Origin: Pseudarthrobacter sp. L1SW
GTDB taxonomy: Bacteria; Actinomycetota; Actinomycetes; Actinomycetales; Micrococcaceae
Assembly (NCBI RefSeq): GCF_020809045.1
Contig: NZ_CP078079.1
Span: 1,426,001-1,490,000, forward strand
Direction of reading: 5' to 3'
Length of the DNA: 64,000 nucleotides
Under the pieces are notes generated by a model, which was given only the letters and a program-made list of their open reading frames with translations, was not told the origin of the DNA and did not search any database. A program made the translations under genes and the position numbers. The first letter of the stretch is position 1. Each line of letters starts with the position of its first letter. Below, piece by piece: positions 26,260-35,387 of this stretch.

Positions 26260-26949
26260 ATGTACGTTCTCACCATTGACCAGCGGGGCAGCACCTCGGA
26301 CGTGGACCGCGTCCCGGACCTGATCGCCGCGCTGCGGAACCTGACACCGGTTCCGTTCGAACGCTCAGTGGGTGACGAACTCCAGGGCGTCGTGGAACAC
26401 GCTGCGGACGTGGTGGACATCGCCTTGCATGCACTGCGCAGCGGGTACTGGTACGTGGGGATCGGCATTGGCGGCGTCCAGCTCGCTCCGGGTGCCAGTC
26501 CCCGCGAAGGGTCCGGAAGCGGCTTCGTGGCGGCGCGCAGGGCGGTGGAACTGGCCAAGGGCGCAGCAGGCCAGGTCCCGTTGTCAGTGGTACCCGGCAC
26601 CATGGTTCGTGGCAAGGACATCCGGTCCCCGCAACAGAAGAATGCAGCACAGGAGGGCATCACGGCCTGCTCAAACGCCCAGGCGGTGCTTCGGCTGATC
26701 GGGCGTCTGGTGCAGCAGCGCACGGAGGCCCAGTGGCGGGTGGTGGACCATCTGCGTGCGCAGGGGGAGGGAAGGCACGGCAGCCAGAAGCAGGTGGCCC
26801 AGGAACTGGGAATCACCGAGCAGTCGGTGAGCCGTGCCGTGCTGAGGTCCGGATGGCAGGAAGAATGGGCGGCGAGGCCCGCAGCGGCCATGCTACTTGA
26901 CCACGCGCAGTCCCTGATTGCCCGCACCCCGACAGAAGGAAACCAGTGA
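26260..26949 (+). CDS. SatD-like protein with C-terminal helix-turn-helix
   Basis: The 229-residue protein starts with MYVLTIDQRGSTSD, the pattern of SatD-family proteins, whose N-terminal domain recalls nucleotide cyclases. GDELQGVVE (about residue 38) may be a remnant metal site. Residues about 155-190 form a helix-turn-helix (GSQKQVAQELGITEQSVSRAVLRSGW). It probably binds the ATCAGCC palindromes just upstream. The next gene overlaps by GTGA. SatD is known from streptococcal acid tolerance, but biochemical function is open. It is transcribed from a leaderless promoter. Confidence 0.75.
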   Translation: MYVLTIDQRGSTSDVDRVPDLIAALRNLTPVPFERSVGDELQGVVEHAADVVDIALHALRSGYWYVGIGIGGVQLAPGASPREGSGSGFVAARRAVELAKGAAGQVPLSVVPGTMVRGKDIRSPQQKNAAQEGITACSNAQAVLRLIGRLVQQRTEAQWRVVDHLRAQGEGRHGSQKQVAQELGITEQSVSRAVLRSGWQEEWAARPAAAMLLDHAQSLIARTPTEGNQ

Positions 26950-27461
26950 ACGCACTCTGGATCACGGTTGCGCTGCTCGTGGCAGGATTCGCCGGCTGGC
27001 CTGTGACAGCACTGGTGTTCCGGCTCGCCAAGACCATTGATGACAAGGCAGACGCCGCCAAGGCGGCCGAAGAAGCCGGAAGGGCAGCCGATGATCCGTC
27101 CGCGGACGTGACCGTCGACCCCCCGACTCCACCCGGGGCCCAGAGTGTGGACGATGAGCTGACCGCCCGGGCCGGCACGCCGCCGTCGGGCAGTCCTGGC
27201 TCCGAGCCCGCGGCTCCCACCCAGCGGATCCTCCGTGGTGGTGCCATCATCGGAATCCTTGAGCGGCTGGGAGTATGCCTTGCCATTCTCACCGGCCAGC
27301 CGGTGGCCATCGCCTACATCGTGGCCATCAAGGGCCTGGGCAGGTTCGCGGAGCTGAAGGAAACCCCCGTGGCCGCCGAACGGTTCATCATCGGAACGCT
27401 GACGTCCATGCTGTGGGCCGCCGGAACGGCGGCGGCCGTCAAGGTCACCTTCCTGGCGTGA
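26946..27461 (+). CDS. Membrane protein, partner of the SatD-like gene
   Basis: A 171-residue protein with an N-terminal helix (about 1-24), a long acidic Ala/Asp/Pro-rich loop (about 30-95), and two or three C-terminal helices. The segment GILERLGVCLAILTGQPVAIAY and the following LGRFAELKETPVAAERFIIGTL resemble the C-terminal end of DUF3307-type proteins that accompany SatD genes. GTG 26946 overlaps the SatD stop, so the two are coupled. The loop is acidic and compositionally biased. Function unknown. Confidence 0.7.
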   Translation: MNALWITVALLVAGFAGWPVTALVFRLAKTIDDKADAAKAAEEAGRAADDPSADVTVDPPTPPGAQSVDDELTARAGTPPSGSPGSEPAAPTQRILRGGAIIGILERLGVCLAILTGQPVAIAYIVAIKGLGRFAELKETPVAAERFIIGTLTSMLWAAGTAAAVKVTFLA

Positions 27462-27526
27462 TGAAAAAGGGGCGGCGGATCCATGGCAGGCTGCCGGCCG
27501 GATGCGTGCGAAGGCAGGCGGGGCGA

Positions 27527-27538
27527 TAGGGTAGCGGT
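27527..27538 (+). promoter_or_regulatory. -10 box TAGGGT, leaderless start of the YciI gene
   Basis: TAGGGT (27527-27532) is six bases before ATG 27539, the same spacing and sequence as at 26248. There is no Shine-Dalgarno. The -35 box is weak. Confidence 0.5.
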
Positions 27539-27832
27539 ATGACAGTTTTTGCCGTTGAGTACGTTTATGCCGCCGAATCCACTGAAGAACGCAATGCCGT
27601 CCGGCCGGCGCACCGTGAATGGACCGCGGGCCTGGCCCAGGACGGCGCCATCCTGGCCAGCGGGCCGTACGGTGACGGTGCCGGGGCGCTGCTGATTTTC
27701 AAGGCCGCTGATGAGGCCGCCCTCAACTCGATCCTGAAGCAGGATCCGTTCGCAGCAGCGGGAGTCATCGCCGGAACCCGCATCACCGAATGGTCACCAG
27801 TTACCGGCATGCTGGCCGGCCTCGCCGCATAA
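27539..27832 (+). CDS. YciI-family protein
   Basis: The 97-residue protein is a ferredoxin-like YciI/DGPF-domain protein. It has the conserved [26 protein letters not shown] segment, in which His and Asp form the putative active site. Members may act as small dehalogenase-like or peroxide-related enzymes; none is well defined. It stands alone, 34 bases before ispG. Confidence 0.85.
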   Translation: MTVFAVEYVYAAESTEERNAVRPAHREWTAGLAQDGAILASGPYGDGAGALLIFKAADEAALNSILKQDPFAAAGVIAGTRITEWSPVTGMLAGLAA

Positions 27833-27866
27833 GCCGCCTCCACTTTTCGAATCTCTAGGAGTCCTC

Positions 27867-29033
27867 GTGACCTCGGTCAGCCTGGGAATGCCCTCAGCAC
27901 CGCCACCCGTCCTTGCCCCGCGCCGCAAGACGCGGCAGATCAAAGTTGGCTCCGTCGGAGTCGGTTCGGATTCGCCCATCAGCGTGCAGTCCATGACCAC
28001 CACGCCCACCACGGACATCAACGCCACCCTCCAGCAGATCGCCGAACTCACGGCCTCGGGCTGCGACATCGTCCGCGTGGCCTGCCCGTCCGCTGACGAC
28101 GCGGAGGCGCTGCCCATCATTGCCCGGAAGTCCCAGATTCCCGTGATCGCGGACATCCACTTCCAGCCAAAGTACGTCTTCGCGGCCATCGAGGCCGGCT
28201 GCGCGGCGGTGCGGGTCAACCCCGGCAACATCCGCAAGTTCGACGACCAGGTCAAGGAGATCGCAGCGGCCGCCCGCGATCACGGGACCTCCATCCGCAT
28301 CGGCGTGAACGCCGGCTCCCTGGAGCCCGGAATCCTGAAGAAGTACGGAAAGGCCACCCCGGAGGCACTCGTGGAGTCTGCCGTCTGGGAGGCCTCCCTG
28401 TTCGAGGAGCACGGCTTCCACGACTTCAAGATTTCCGTGAAGCACAACGACCCCGTCATCATGGTGGCGGCGTACGAGATGCTGGCAGAAAAAGGCGACT
28501 GGCCCCTCCACCTTGGGGTCACCGAGGCCGGACCGGCCTTCCAGGGCACCATCAAGTCCGCCACCGCCTTTGGCGCGCTCCTGTCCAGGGGCATCGGCGA
28601 CACCATCCGGGTATCCCTCTCCGCCCCGCCGGTGGAGGAAATCAAGGTAGGCAACCAGATCCTGCAGTCCCTCAACCTGCGTCCCCGCAAGCTGGAAATC
28701 GTCTCCTGCCCCTCCTGCGGCCGCGCCCAGGTGGATGTCTACACGCTGGCCGAGCAGGTCACAGCCGGGCTGGAAGGAATGGAGATCCCGCTGCGCGTGG
28801 CGGTCATGGGCTGCGTGGTCAACGGCCCGGGCGAGGCCCGCGAAGCAGATCTTGGCGTTGCCTCCGGCAACGGCAAGGGCCAGATCTTTGTGAAGGGCGA
28901 GGTCATCAAGACTGTCCCCGAAAGCCAGATTGTTGAGACACTGATCGAAGAGGCCATGCGTATCGCGGAAGAGATGGGGGAAACCGATGGCGAAGATGCT
29001 GTCAAGGGTAGCCCCGTGGTTAGCGTCTCGTAA
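27867..29033 (+). CDS. ispG: 4-hydroxy-3-methylbut-2-enyl diphosphate synthase
   Basis: A 388-residue 4Fe-4S enzyme of the MEP pathway (MEcPP to HMBPP). An N-terminal TIM barrel begins after [15 protein letters not shown]. The cluster cysteines lie in [11 protein letters not shown] and in [19 protein letters not shown] 27867 has TAGGAG six bases upstream. Its 3' end overlaps the GNAT gene by 47 bases. Confidence 0.97.
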   Translation: MTSVSLGMPSAPPPVLAPRRKTRQIKVGSVGVGSDSPISVQSMTTTPTTDINATLQQIAELTASGCDIVRVACPSADDAEALPIIARKSQIPVIADIHFQPKYVFAAIEAGCAAVRVNPGNIRKFDDQVKEIAAAARDHGTSIRIGVNAGSLEPGILKKYGKATPEALVESAVWEASLFEEHGFHDFKISVKHNDPVIMVAAYEMLAEKGDWPLHLGVTEAGPAFQGTIKSATAFGALLSRGIGDTIRVSLSAPPVEEIKVGNQILQSLNLRPRKLEIVSCPSCGRAQVDVYTLAEQVTAGLEGMEIPLRVAVMGCVVNGPGEAREADLGVASGNGKGQIFVKGEVIKTVPESQIVETLIEEAMRIAEEMGETDGEDAVKGSPVVSVS

Positions 29034-29886
29034 GGATGTCCCCGACCCGCCGGGGATTTCCGTGCGCGCCCTGGAGCGGGAGGACACTGCGGCGCTGAGG
29101 GTCCTGGCGCAGCGTGATCCGGTGACCAACGTGTTCATCCTGGCGCACCTGCGTACTGCGGGTTCCGCCGCGGCCACCAGCGGCGGCGCGGGGGTCCTGG
29201 GCGTGTTCGACGACGGCGTCCTGGCAGGTGCGTGCTGGGCAGGGGCCAACCTGGTCCCCGTCCAGCTGGACCCGGCCCTGGCCGGCGTGGTGGCTGCGGC
29301 GGCCAGTGCGTCGGGACGCCGCTACGCCTCCGCCTTCGGCCCCGCCCATTCCGTGCTGGCCCTTCATGCCGAGTTGGTTGAGCTGGGGCACCGGGCCCAC
29401 GAGGTGCGCCCGGACCAGCCTTTGATGACTATCGGCGGGCCCCCGTCCGTTGAGCCGAACCCCGGGCTGGGGCTCGGAAACCTAGCTGATTTTGACCGCA
29501 TCCTGCCGGCGTGCGCCGCGATGTTCGAGGAAGAAGTGGGATATTCCCCTTTCCTGGGCGGGCGGGAGTTCTACAGCCGCCGGGTGGAAAGCCTGATTCG
29601 GCAGGGCCATTCCCTCGTGCACCTGAACGACGCCGGCGAGGTGGTGTTCAAGGCCGAACTCGGTGCCGTCACCTCTGACGTCACGCAGATCCAGGGCGTC
29701 TGGATGAACCCCCTCTACCGCGGCAAGGGGCTGAGCTCCGGATACATGGCGGCGGTGGTGGAGCAGGCGCAAAAGGTGGCGCCCACCACCAGCCTCTACG
29801 TCAACGGCTTCAACACCCGCGCACGGGCCACTTACGAGCGGGTCGGCTTCCAGCAGGTGGGGACCTTCGCCACCGTTCTTTTCTAG
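28987..29886 (+). CDS. GNAT-family acetyltransferase with N-terminal DUF4081 domain
   Basis: The 299-residue protein has an N-terminal DUF4081-type half (about 20-140) and a C-terminal GNAT domain with the acetyl-CoA loop [21 protein letters not shown] and the ending [22 protein letters not shown] 28987 lies inside ispG (47-base overlap) after a GGGGGA site; ATG 28996 is an alternative. The pair ispG-GNAT is common in actinobacteria. Substrate unknown. Confidence 0.88.
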   Translation: MAKMLSRVAPWLASRKDVPDPPGISVRALEREDTAALRVLAQRDPVTNVFILAHLRTAGSAAATSGGAGVLGVFDDGVLAGACWAGANLVPVQLDPALAGVVAAAASASGRRYASAFGPAHSVLALHAELVELGHRAHEVRPDQPLMTIGGPPSVEPNPGLGLGNLADFDRILPACAAMFEEEVGYSPFLGGREFYSRRVESLIRQGHSLVHLNDAGEVVFKAELGAVTSDVTQIQGVWMNPLYRGKGLSSGYMAAVVEQAQKVAPTTSLYVNGFNTRARATYERVGFQQVGTFATVLF

Positions 29887-30572
29887 GACTGCCCATCCCC
29901 GCCGGGCTCCCGCTTCCGGCCTTGCTCCCGCTTCCGGCCTTGCTCCCGCTTCCAGCCGCCCAGGTCTCCCGTGAGGTAGCGCTGCACATTGGGCGCTACC
30001 AGCCGCACCACATCCTCCGGGGCGGCGGACGCCAGCGGTTCCAGCCGGACCACGTAGCGGACCATCATCAGTCCCACCATCTGGGTCGCCACCAGGTCGC
30101 CGCGGAGCGCCACGTCCTCCTTTGTCCCGGGCACCCCCACCATGATCCGGCTGATGATGGCGCGGGTGACGGTCTCCCGCAGGAGGGCGGTCTTCGGCTT
30201 TGAGCCTATAGTCCCGCGCAGGAAGGCCACCAGGCCTGGCTGGGCAGGGCTCTCCCACAGGCGCAGCACGGCCCGGACGATGAGTTCGGCCCGCTCCCCG
30301 GGGGGAGCATCCTCCACGCCGGCCAAGACCTCCTCGGGGTTGGCCGGAAGCTCCACGCTGAGGGCGAAGAGTTCGTCCTTGCCGTTGAAGAAATGGTGGA
30401 TCATGGCCGGGTCCACGCCTGCCGACCGGGCCACCTGCCGCAGGCTGGTCCCCTCGAAGCCGTGCTCGGCGAACAGCCGCCGGGCCGCCTCCAGGATGTG
30501 GCCGCGCGACGCGTTTGTCCCGCCCCGGCGTCCCCGGCGTACAGCCGGTGGCTGTCCGTCCGCTGCGCTCAC
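29883..30572 (-). CDS. TetR-family regulator of the adjacent ABC exporter
   Basis: GTG 30572 overlaps the permease stop (GTGA) and gives 229 residues; the longer open frame to 30653 would lie inside the permease gene. The HTH covers RGHILEAARRLFAEHGFEG ... LRQVARSAGVDPAMIHHFF (about 22-68). It is last in a three-gene operon (ATPase, permease, regulator), so it likely represses the operon through the 22-bp palindrome at 32224-32245. The C-terminus carries the basic repeat KREQGR in three copies. Confidence 0.88.
   Translation of the reverse strand: MSAADGQPPAVRRGRRGGTNASRGHILEAARRLFAEHGFEGTSLRQVARSAGVDPAMIHHFFNGKDELFALSVELPANPEEVLAGVEDAPPGERAELIVRAVLRLWESPAQPGLVAFLRGTIGSKPKTALLRETVTRAIISRIMVGVPGTKEDVALRGDLVATQMVGLMMVRYVVRLEPLASAAPEDVVRLVAPNVQRYLTGDLGGWKREQGRKREQGRKREPGGDGQS
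29906..29957. repeat. 18-bp tandem repeat at the 3' end of the TetR gene
   Basis: The unit GCTCCCGCTTCCGGCCTT occurs at 29906-29923 and 29924-29941, with a third, slightly altered and shortened copy at 29942-29957. In frame it encodes the hexapeptide repeats KREQGR/KREPGG of the regulator's tail. The copies are nearly identical. Confidence 0.9.
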
Positions 30573-31327
30573 GCGCTCTGCCTGCGCAGGGTGAGTGAGG
30601 CCAGCACCAGGACTCCCACAACAATCGCCACCATGATCCCGGCGTCCTGCCACAGCTGTTCCGTGGCTTCCGTGTTGGCGGCTATCTCCTGCAGAGCGTC
30701 CACGGAGAACGTCAGGGGAAGGACGTTGGAGATTGCCTCAAGGACGTCATTCATGCGGTCGCGGGCCACGAACAGTCCGCACAGCAGGATCTGGGGCACC
30801 ACGACGACGGGCATGAACTGCACTGCCTGGAATTCCGTCCTTGCGAAGGCTGAGCACAGCAGTCCCAGCGCCACCCCCAGGACCGCGTTGATCACGGCGA
30901 TCAGGACCACGTAGCCGGGGGACCCCTGGATATCAAGATCGAAAATCCAGTAGGCCACGGCGGTGGCCACCAGCGACTGCAGGGCGGCCATGATCGAAAA
31001 CGCGAGGCCATAGCCAAAAAGGAGGTCGGCTTTGTGCACGGGCGTGGTGAGCAGCCGTTCCAGCGTTCCGGAGGTGCGCTCACGCAACATGGTGATGGAA
31101 GTGACCAGGAACATCACCACGAACGGGAAGATGGCCAGCATCATCAGTCCAACCCTGTCGAAGGTGCGGGGGACCCCCGGGGGCAGCGTCTCGTTTTCAT
31201 ACAGGAAGTAGACCGCCGTGAGCAGCAGCGCAGGCACCACCAGGATCAGGGCGATGCTTCGGTGGTCATGGCGGAGCTGGTCCAGCACCCGGTGCGTCGT
31301 GGCGAGCATCATTCGGACGTCCATCAC
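30569..31327 (-). CDS. ABC-2 type exporter permease
   Basis: The 252-residue protein has six membrane helices in the ABC-2 arrangement and the MLRERTSGTLERLLTTPVHKADLLFGY motif typical of drug/polysaccharide exporter permeases. Its start overlaps the ATPase gene by 4 bases and its stop overlaps the TetR start. It probably exports a drug or toxic compound. Confidence 0.92.
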   Translation of the reverse strand: MMDVRMMLATTHRVLDQLRHDHRSIALILVVPALLLTAVYFLYENETLPPGVPRTFDRVGLMMLAIFPFVVMFLVTSITMLRERTSGTLERLLTTPVHKADLLFGYGLAFSIMAALQSLVATAVAYWIFDLDIQGSPGYVVLIAVINAVLGVALGLLCSAFARTEFQAVQFMPVVVVPQILLCGLFVARDRMNDVLEAISNVLPLTFSVDALQEIAANTEATEQLWQDAGIMVAIVVGVLVLASLTLRRQSA

Positions 31328-32175
31328 CGCACGCTCCTTGTCCGTGCCTTGGTTTCCCCGATGGCGGCAGTTGGCTTCCCGGACCTTTGAGTCTCCGTCC
31401 CCGTGGTGGCATCGTCCGCCGCCGTCGCCGCTTCCTGGATGATGTGGAGGAATGCCTTCTCGAGGTCGCTGCTGTGTCCGCGCCGGCTGAGTTCCCCGGG
31501 CGTCAACTGGGCGAGCAGTTTTCCCCCGCGCAGGAGCAGCAGGCCGTCACACCGGCCGGCTTCCTCCATCACGTGGCTGGAGACCAGGAGGGTGGTTCCG
31601 GCCTCGGCCATGGACTGGAACCGGCTCCACAGGTCCGCCCGCAGTACCGGGTCCAGGCCTACGGTGGGTTCGTCCAGCACCAGGAGCGGGGGATGCGCCA
31701 CCAGCGCGCAGGCGAGGGAGGCGCGGCTGAGTTCGCCCCCGGACAGGTCGGCCGTCTTTTGCCGGGCCTGGCGTTCAAGCCCGACGGCGGCAATCGCCTC
31801 CGCTGCCTCGGCCTTCCTTTTCCGGTGCATGGCTCCGAAGTAGCGGACGTTCGCTTCCACCGTGAGGTCCGGGTACAGGCTCGGTGATTGGGTCACATAG
31901 CCCACCTGGTGCCGCAGGGCAGCGCTCCCGGCGGGCAGGCCCAGGACCTGCACCGTTCCGGAGGCCAGCCGCTGCACCCCGACGATCGCCCTCATGAGGG
32001 TCGTTTTTCCGCTGCCGGACGGTCCCAGCAGTCCCGTGATCCTGCCGGCCGGAATGGTGAAGTCCAGTGAGCGAAGAACGGAAACTTTACCGCGCACCAC
32101 ATTCAGGCCGGCGGCGGCAATAGCGTCTCCGGCCGCGCCGCCCTGGAGTCCGGTTAGTGCTGCCGCATGGGACAT
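31324..32175 (-). CDS. ABC transporter ATP-binding protein
   Basis: The 283-residue ATPase has Walker A (GPSGSGKTT, about residue 52), Q-loop, signature LSGGELSR, Walker B (LLVLDEPTVGLDP) and the H-loop (VSSHVMEE). GGAGGG lies six bases before ATG 32175. It is the first gene of the ATPase-permease-TetR operon. The C-terminal 45 residues are variable and end with a basic Thr-rich tail. Confidence 0.94.
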   Translation of the reverse strand: MSHAAALTGLQGGAAGDAIAAAGLNVVRGKVSVLRSLDFTIPAGRITGLLGPSGSGKTTLMRAIVGVQRLASGTVQVLGLPAGSAALRHQVGYVTQSPSLYPDLTVEANVRYFGAMHRKRKAEAAEAIAAVGLERQARQKTADLSGGELSRASLACALVAHPPLLVLDEPTVGLDPVLRADLWSRFQSMAEAGTTLLVSSHVMEEAGRCDGLLLLRGGKLLAQLTPGELSRRGHSSDLEKAFLHIIQEAATAADDATTGTETQRSGKPTAAIGETKARTRSVR

Positions 32176-32223
32176 GATCGCCCTCCATTGTCAGGAGCAG
32201 GCTGCCGGCACCTGCTGGCACCG

Positions 32224-32274
32224 TAATTCATCACCTGATGAATTAAAGCTAGGACGCCGGGAAGGGCCGGTCAA
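32224..32274 (-). promoter_or_regulatory. Promoter and palindromic TetR operator of the ABC exporter operon
   Basis: On the minus strand, -35 TTGACC (32274-32269), a 17-base spacer and -10 TAGCTT (32251-32246) form a good promoter. Directly downstream, at the start point, is a 22-bp palindrome with arms TAATTCATCA and TGATGAATTA around CC (32224-32245), perfect in both arms. This is the expected operator for the operon's TetR protein. Confidence 0.8.
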
Positions 32275-32411
32275 CAGCAGGAACGGGTCCACAGCAAGAA
32301 ATGGGAAACACTTGTAAACGTGGCTGTCATCACATAGGTTCGATCTAGCTGCGCTGGAGTGGCGTGGGCGGTCTCACCAGTCCTCACCAGTACTTAGGCG
32401 ATAACGGCGTC

Positions 32412-32479
32412 GAGCCACGCCCGGATGCGATGACCAGCCTCATGGGGGGCCAGGGGCTTTGCATGTCCGGGCGTGGCTC
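32412..32479. repeat. Long hairpin upstream of proS
   Basis: Arms GAGCCACGCCCGGA (32412-32425) and TCCGGGCGTGGCTC (32466-32479) are perfectly complementary. An inner TGC/GCA pair lies two bases inside on one side, with a 40-base loop. It is within the gene-free stretch 32275-32698 between the exporter promoter and proS, in which I see no gene. Role unknown: an untranslated-region structure or a small RNA. Confidence 0.6.
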
Positions 32480-32508
32480 AACTGTTTCCCGGGCCTGTTG
32501 GCGGGAGG

Positions 32509-32560
32509 GCAGTGCCCGTTGGCAGGACGCAGTGCCTGTTGGCAGGACGCAGTGCCTGCC
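32509..32560. repeat. 20-bp direct repeats upstream of proS
   Basis: The unit GCAGTGCCTGTTGGCAGGAC appears at 32529-32548. A copy with one change is at 32509-32528 and a partial third copy at 32549-32560. Each unit can fold on CCTG/CAGG. A TAGATT box at 32633-32638, 61 bases before proS, may be its -10. Confidence 0.75.
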
Positions 32561-32698
32561 CCCGGGCGCCCGGTGGCCCACATGCGTCGGCGGGGAGTGG
32601 GCCTGACAGCCGGGAGTGGTCCTGCCAGCCGGTAGATTAGTACCAGACGAAATCCCGGCCCTGCTCTCCAGCACTTCCCCAGAAACGGATATCCACCC

Positions 32699-34510
32699 GT
32701 GGTTACAAGACTGTCCCAGCTATTCCTGCGCACGCTCCGCGAAGATCCCGTCGACGCCGAGGTGGCCAGCCACCGGCTCCTGGTCCGCGCAGGCTACATC
32801 CGCCGTGCGGCCCCCGGCATCTACACGTGGCTGCCGCTGGGACTGAGCGTCCTGCGCAAAGTGGAAGCCGTCATCCGTGAGGAGATGGCCAACATCGGAG
32901 CGCAGGAGGTCCACTTCCCGGCGCTCCTGCCGCGGGAGCCCTATGAAGCCACCAACCGCTGGACAGAGTATGGCGAGGGCCTGTTCCGGCTCCAGGACCG
33001 CAAGGGGGCCGATTACCTGCTGGCCCCCACGCACGAGGAAATGTTCACGCTGCTGGTCAAGGACCTGTATTCCTCGTACAAGGACCTGCCGCTGAGCCTC
33101 TACCAGATCCAGAACAAGTACCGTGATGAGGCGCGCCCCCGCGCGGGCCTCCTGCGCGGCCGCGAATTCATCATGAAGGACTCCTACTCGTTCGACGTGG
33201 ACGACGCCGGCCTGGACGCCAGCTACGCCGCCCACCGCGGGGCGTACCTGCGCATCTTCGAGCGCCTCGGGCTGGAGGTCATCCCGGTCACCGCGACGGC
33301 CGGCGCCATGGGCGGCTCCAAGAGCGAAGAGTTCCTGCACCCCACCGACATCGGCGAGGACACCTTCGTCCGCTCGGCGGGCGGCTATGCAGCCAACGTT
33401 GAAGCCGTGACCACCGTGGCCCCGGCTGAGATCGACTTCACCGGCGCTCCGGCAGCCGAGGTGCTCGACACCCCGGACACCCCCACTATCGACACCCTGG
33501 TGGCAGCGTCCAATGTCCTTGCCCCGCGCAGCGATGCCGACGGCGGCGCCTGGACTGCCGCCGACACGCTGAAGAACGTGGTGCTCGCGGTCACCCTGCC
33601 CACCGGGGAGCGCCAGCTGGTGGTCATCGGGGTACCTGGCGATCGCGCCGTGGACCTGAAGCGCGTCGAAGCGAACATCGGGTCCTTCCTCCCCATCGGC
33701 GGCGAGATCGGCCTGGAAGCGGCCAACGACGACGACCTCAAGAAGCAGCCGCTCATCGTCAAGGGCTACCTTGGCCCGGGGCTGTCGCTGGACGAGCCCC
33801 TGCTGGGAGCCGAAAGCACCACGAAGCTCCTGTACCTGGTGGATCCCCGGGTGGTCCGCGGCACAGCGTGGATCACCGGCGCAAACGAGGCCGGCAAGCA
33901 TGTCTTCGGCCTGGTGGCAGGCCGGGACTTCACGTGGGACGGCGTCATTGAGTGCACCGAGGTCCGCGAAGGCGATCCCGCCCCGGACGGCTCCGGCCCG
34001 CTGGAGACCGCCCGGGGCATCGAGATGGGGCACATCTTCCAGCTTGGCCGCAAGTATGCGGAGGCCCTGGAGCTGAAGGTCCTGGACCAGAACGGCAAGC
34101 AGGTCACCGTAACCATGGGCTCCTACGGCGTGGGTGTCACCAGGGCTGTGGCGGCGCTGGCTGAGTCGAACCACGATGCCAGGGGCCTGGTGTGGCCGCG
34201 CGCTGTTGCGCCCGCAGACGTCCACGTGGTGGCCGTGGGCAAGGGCGAGGAGATCTTTGCCACCGCCGAGCGGCTGGCAGCCGACCTTGAGGCAGCGGGC
34301 CTGGATGTCCTGCTCGACGACCGGCCGAAGGTTTCGCCCGGGGTCAAGTTCGGTGACGCTGAACTTGTAGGCGTTCCCACCATCCTGGCTGTTGGCCGCG
34401 GCCTGGTGGACGGTGTGGTCGAGATCAAGGACCGCCGTAGCGGTGACGCGGAAAACGTGGCGGTGGACAAGGCAGTTGACTACGTAGTCAACGCTGTCCG
34501 CACCAGCTGA
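32699..34510 (+). CDS. proS: Prolyl-tRNA synthetase, bacterial type
   Basis: The 603-residue class II synthetase has motif 2 ([21 protein letters not shown]), an inserted YbaK-like editing domain (about 230-390), motif 3 ([14 protein letters not shown]) and a C-terminal anticodon-binding domain. This is the usual bacterial ProS with editing insertion. Starts with GTG 32699. It follows a gene-free stretch with repeats. Confidence 0.97.
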   Translation: MVTRLSQLFLRTLREDPVDAEVASHRLLVRAGYIRRAAPGIYTWLPLGLSVLRKVEAVIREEMANIGAQEVHFPALLPREPYEATNRWTEYGEGLFRLQDRKGADYLLAPTHEEMFTLLVKDLYSSYKDLPLSLYQIQNKYRDEARPRAGLLRGREFIMKDSYSFDVDDAGLDASYAAHRGAYLRIFERLGLEVIPVTATAGAMGGSKSEEFLHPTDIGEDTFVRSAGGYAANVEAVTTVAPAEIDFTGAPAAEVLDTPDTPTIDTLVAASNVLAPRSDADGGAWTAADTLKNVVLAVTLPTGERQLVVIGVPGDRAVDLKRVEANIGSFLPIGGEIGLEAANDDDLKKQPLIVKGYLGPGLSLDEPLLGAESTTKLLYLVDPRVVRGTAWITGANEAGKHVFGLVAGRDFTWDGVIECTEVREGDPAPDGSGPLETARGIEMGHIFQLGRKYAEALELKVLDQNGKQVTVTMGSYGVGVTRAVAALAESNHDARGLVWPRAVAPADVHVVAVGKGEEIFATAERLAADLEAAGLDVLLDDRPKVSPGVKFGDAELVGVPTILAVGRGLVDGVVEIKDRRSGDAENVAVDKAVDYVVNAVRTS

Positions 34511-34516
34511 CCGGCA

Positions 34517-35320
34517 GTGGAGTCCGGACTCGAATCCCTCGGGCTGACAACGCTCCTCTTGATTGTGCTGGCCGGTTTCGCCGCCGGGTGGGTTGATGCA
34601 GTGGTGGGCGGGGGCGGGCTGATCCAGCTCCCGGCCCTGCTGCTGGTCCCGGGGATCACCCCCGTCCAAGCCCTGGCGACGAACAAGATGGGGTCCATCT
34701 TTGGCACCGCCACCAGTGCTGCCACCTACTACCGGCGGGTGGGTCCGGACCTCAGGACGGCGCTGCCCATGGCCGTGATCGCCTTGGCGGGAAGCTTCGG
34801 CGGCGCCGTCCTGGCAGCTACCCTGCCCGCCACTGTCTTCAAGCCAATCATCGTCACGGCGCTGGTCGCCGTCGCGCTTTTCACGGCACTGAAGCCGGAC
34901 GTTGGCGGCGTCACCGCGTTGCGTCATGATGGCCGCACGCACTACGTGGTTGCCTGCCTGATCGGGGCCGTCATTGGTTTTTACGACGGCCTCATTGGCC
35001 CGGGGACAGGCTCGTTCCTGGTCATCGCCCTGGTCTCGGCGATGGGCTACGCCTTCATCGAAGCCAGCGCCAAAGCCAAGATCGTCAACATGGCCACCAA
35101 CGCGGGCGCACTGCTGTTCTTCCTGCCCCACGGCTCCCTCCTGTGGGGCCTGGGCCTGCTGCTGGGGGCGGCCAATATGGCCGGCGGATACCTGGGAGCC
35201 AGGACAGCCGTGAAGCAGGGGAGCCGTTTTGTCCGCGTGGTCTTCCTCCTGGTCGTGTCCGCCCTCATCATCAAGCTTGGCCACGACGTCTGGCAGGAAA
35301 ACTTCGCCCAACAGGGGTAG
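34517..35320 (+). CDS. TSUP (TauE/SafE) family permease, second copy
   Basis: A 267-residue protein of about eight helices. The first half has GFAAGWVDAVVGGGGLIQLPALLL, with the Gly-rich TSUP signature, and ATNKMGSIFGTATSA; the second half repeats the pattern (GFYDGLIGPGTGSFLVIAL). GTG 34517 starts seven bases after the proS stop, so it is probably co-transcribed. Anion substrate unknown; more typical of the YfcA branch than the copy at 22037. Confidence 0.88.
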   Translation: MESGLESLGLTTLLLIVLAGFAAGWVDAVVGGGGLIQLPALLLVPGITPVQALATNKMGSIFGTATSAATYYRRVGPDLRTALPMAVIALAGSFGGAVLAATLPATVFKPIIVTALVAVALFTALKPDVGGVTALRHDGRTHYVVACLIGAVIGFYDGLIGPGTGSFLVIALVSAMGYAFIEASAKAKIVNMATNAGALLFFLPHGSLLWGLGLLLGAANMAGGYLGARTAVKQGSRFVRVVFLLVVSALIIKLGHDVWQENFAQQG

Positions 35321-35387
35321 CGGGGAGCCGCGTGGCCGCGGGACGGCGCGGCGTCGCATGCGGTTACGCCACATGGCAGAGCCGGAG

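Noticed and set aside
32275..32698. T-box riboswitch before proS, or a tRNA at GGTTCGAT (32336-32343)
   Set aside because: There is no T-box consensus or specifier loop, and no cloverleaf can be drawn around the GGTTCGAT.
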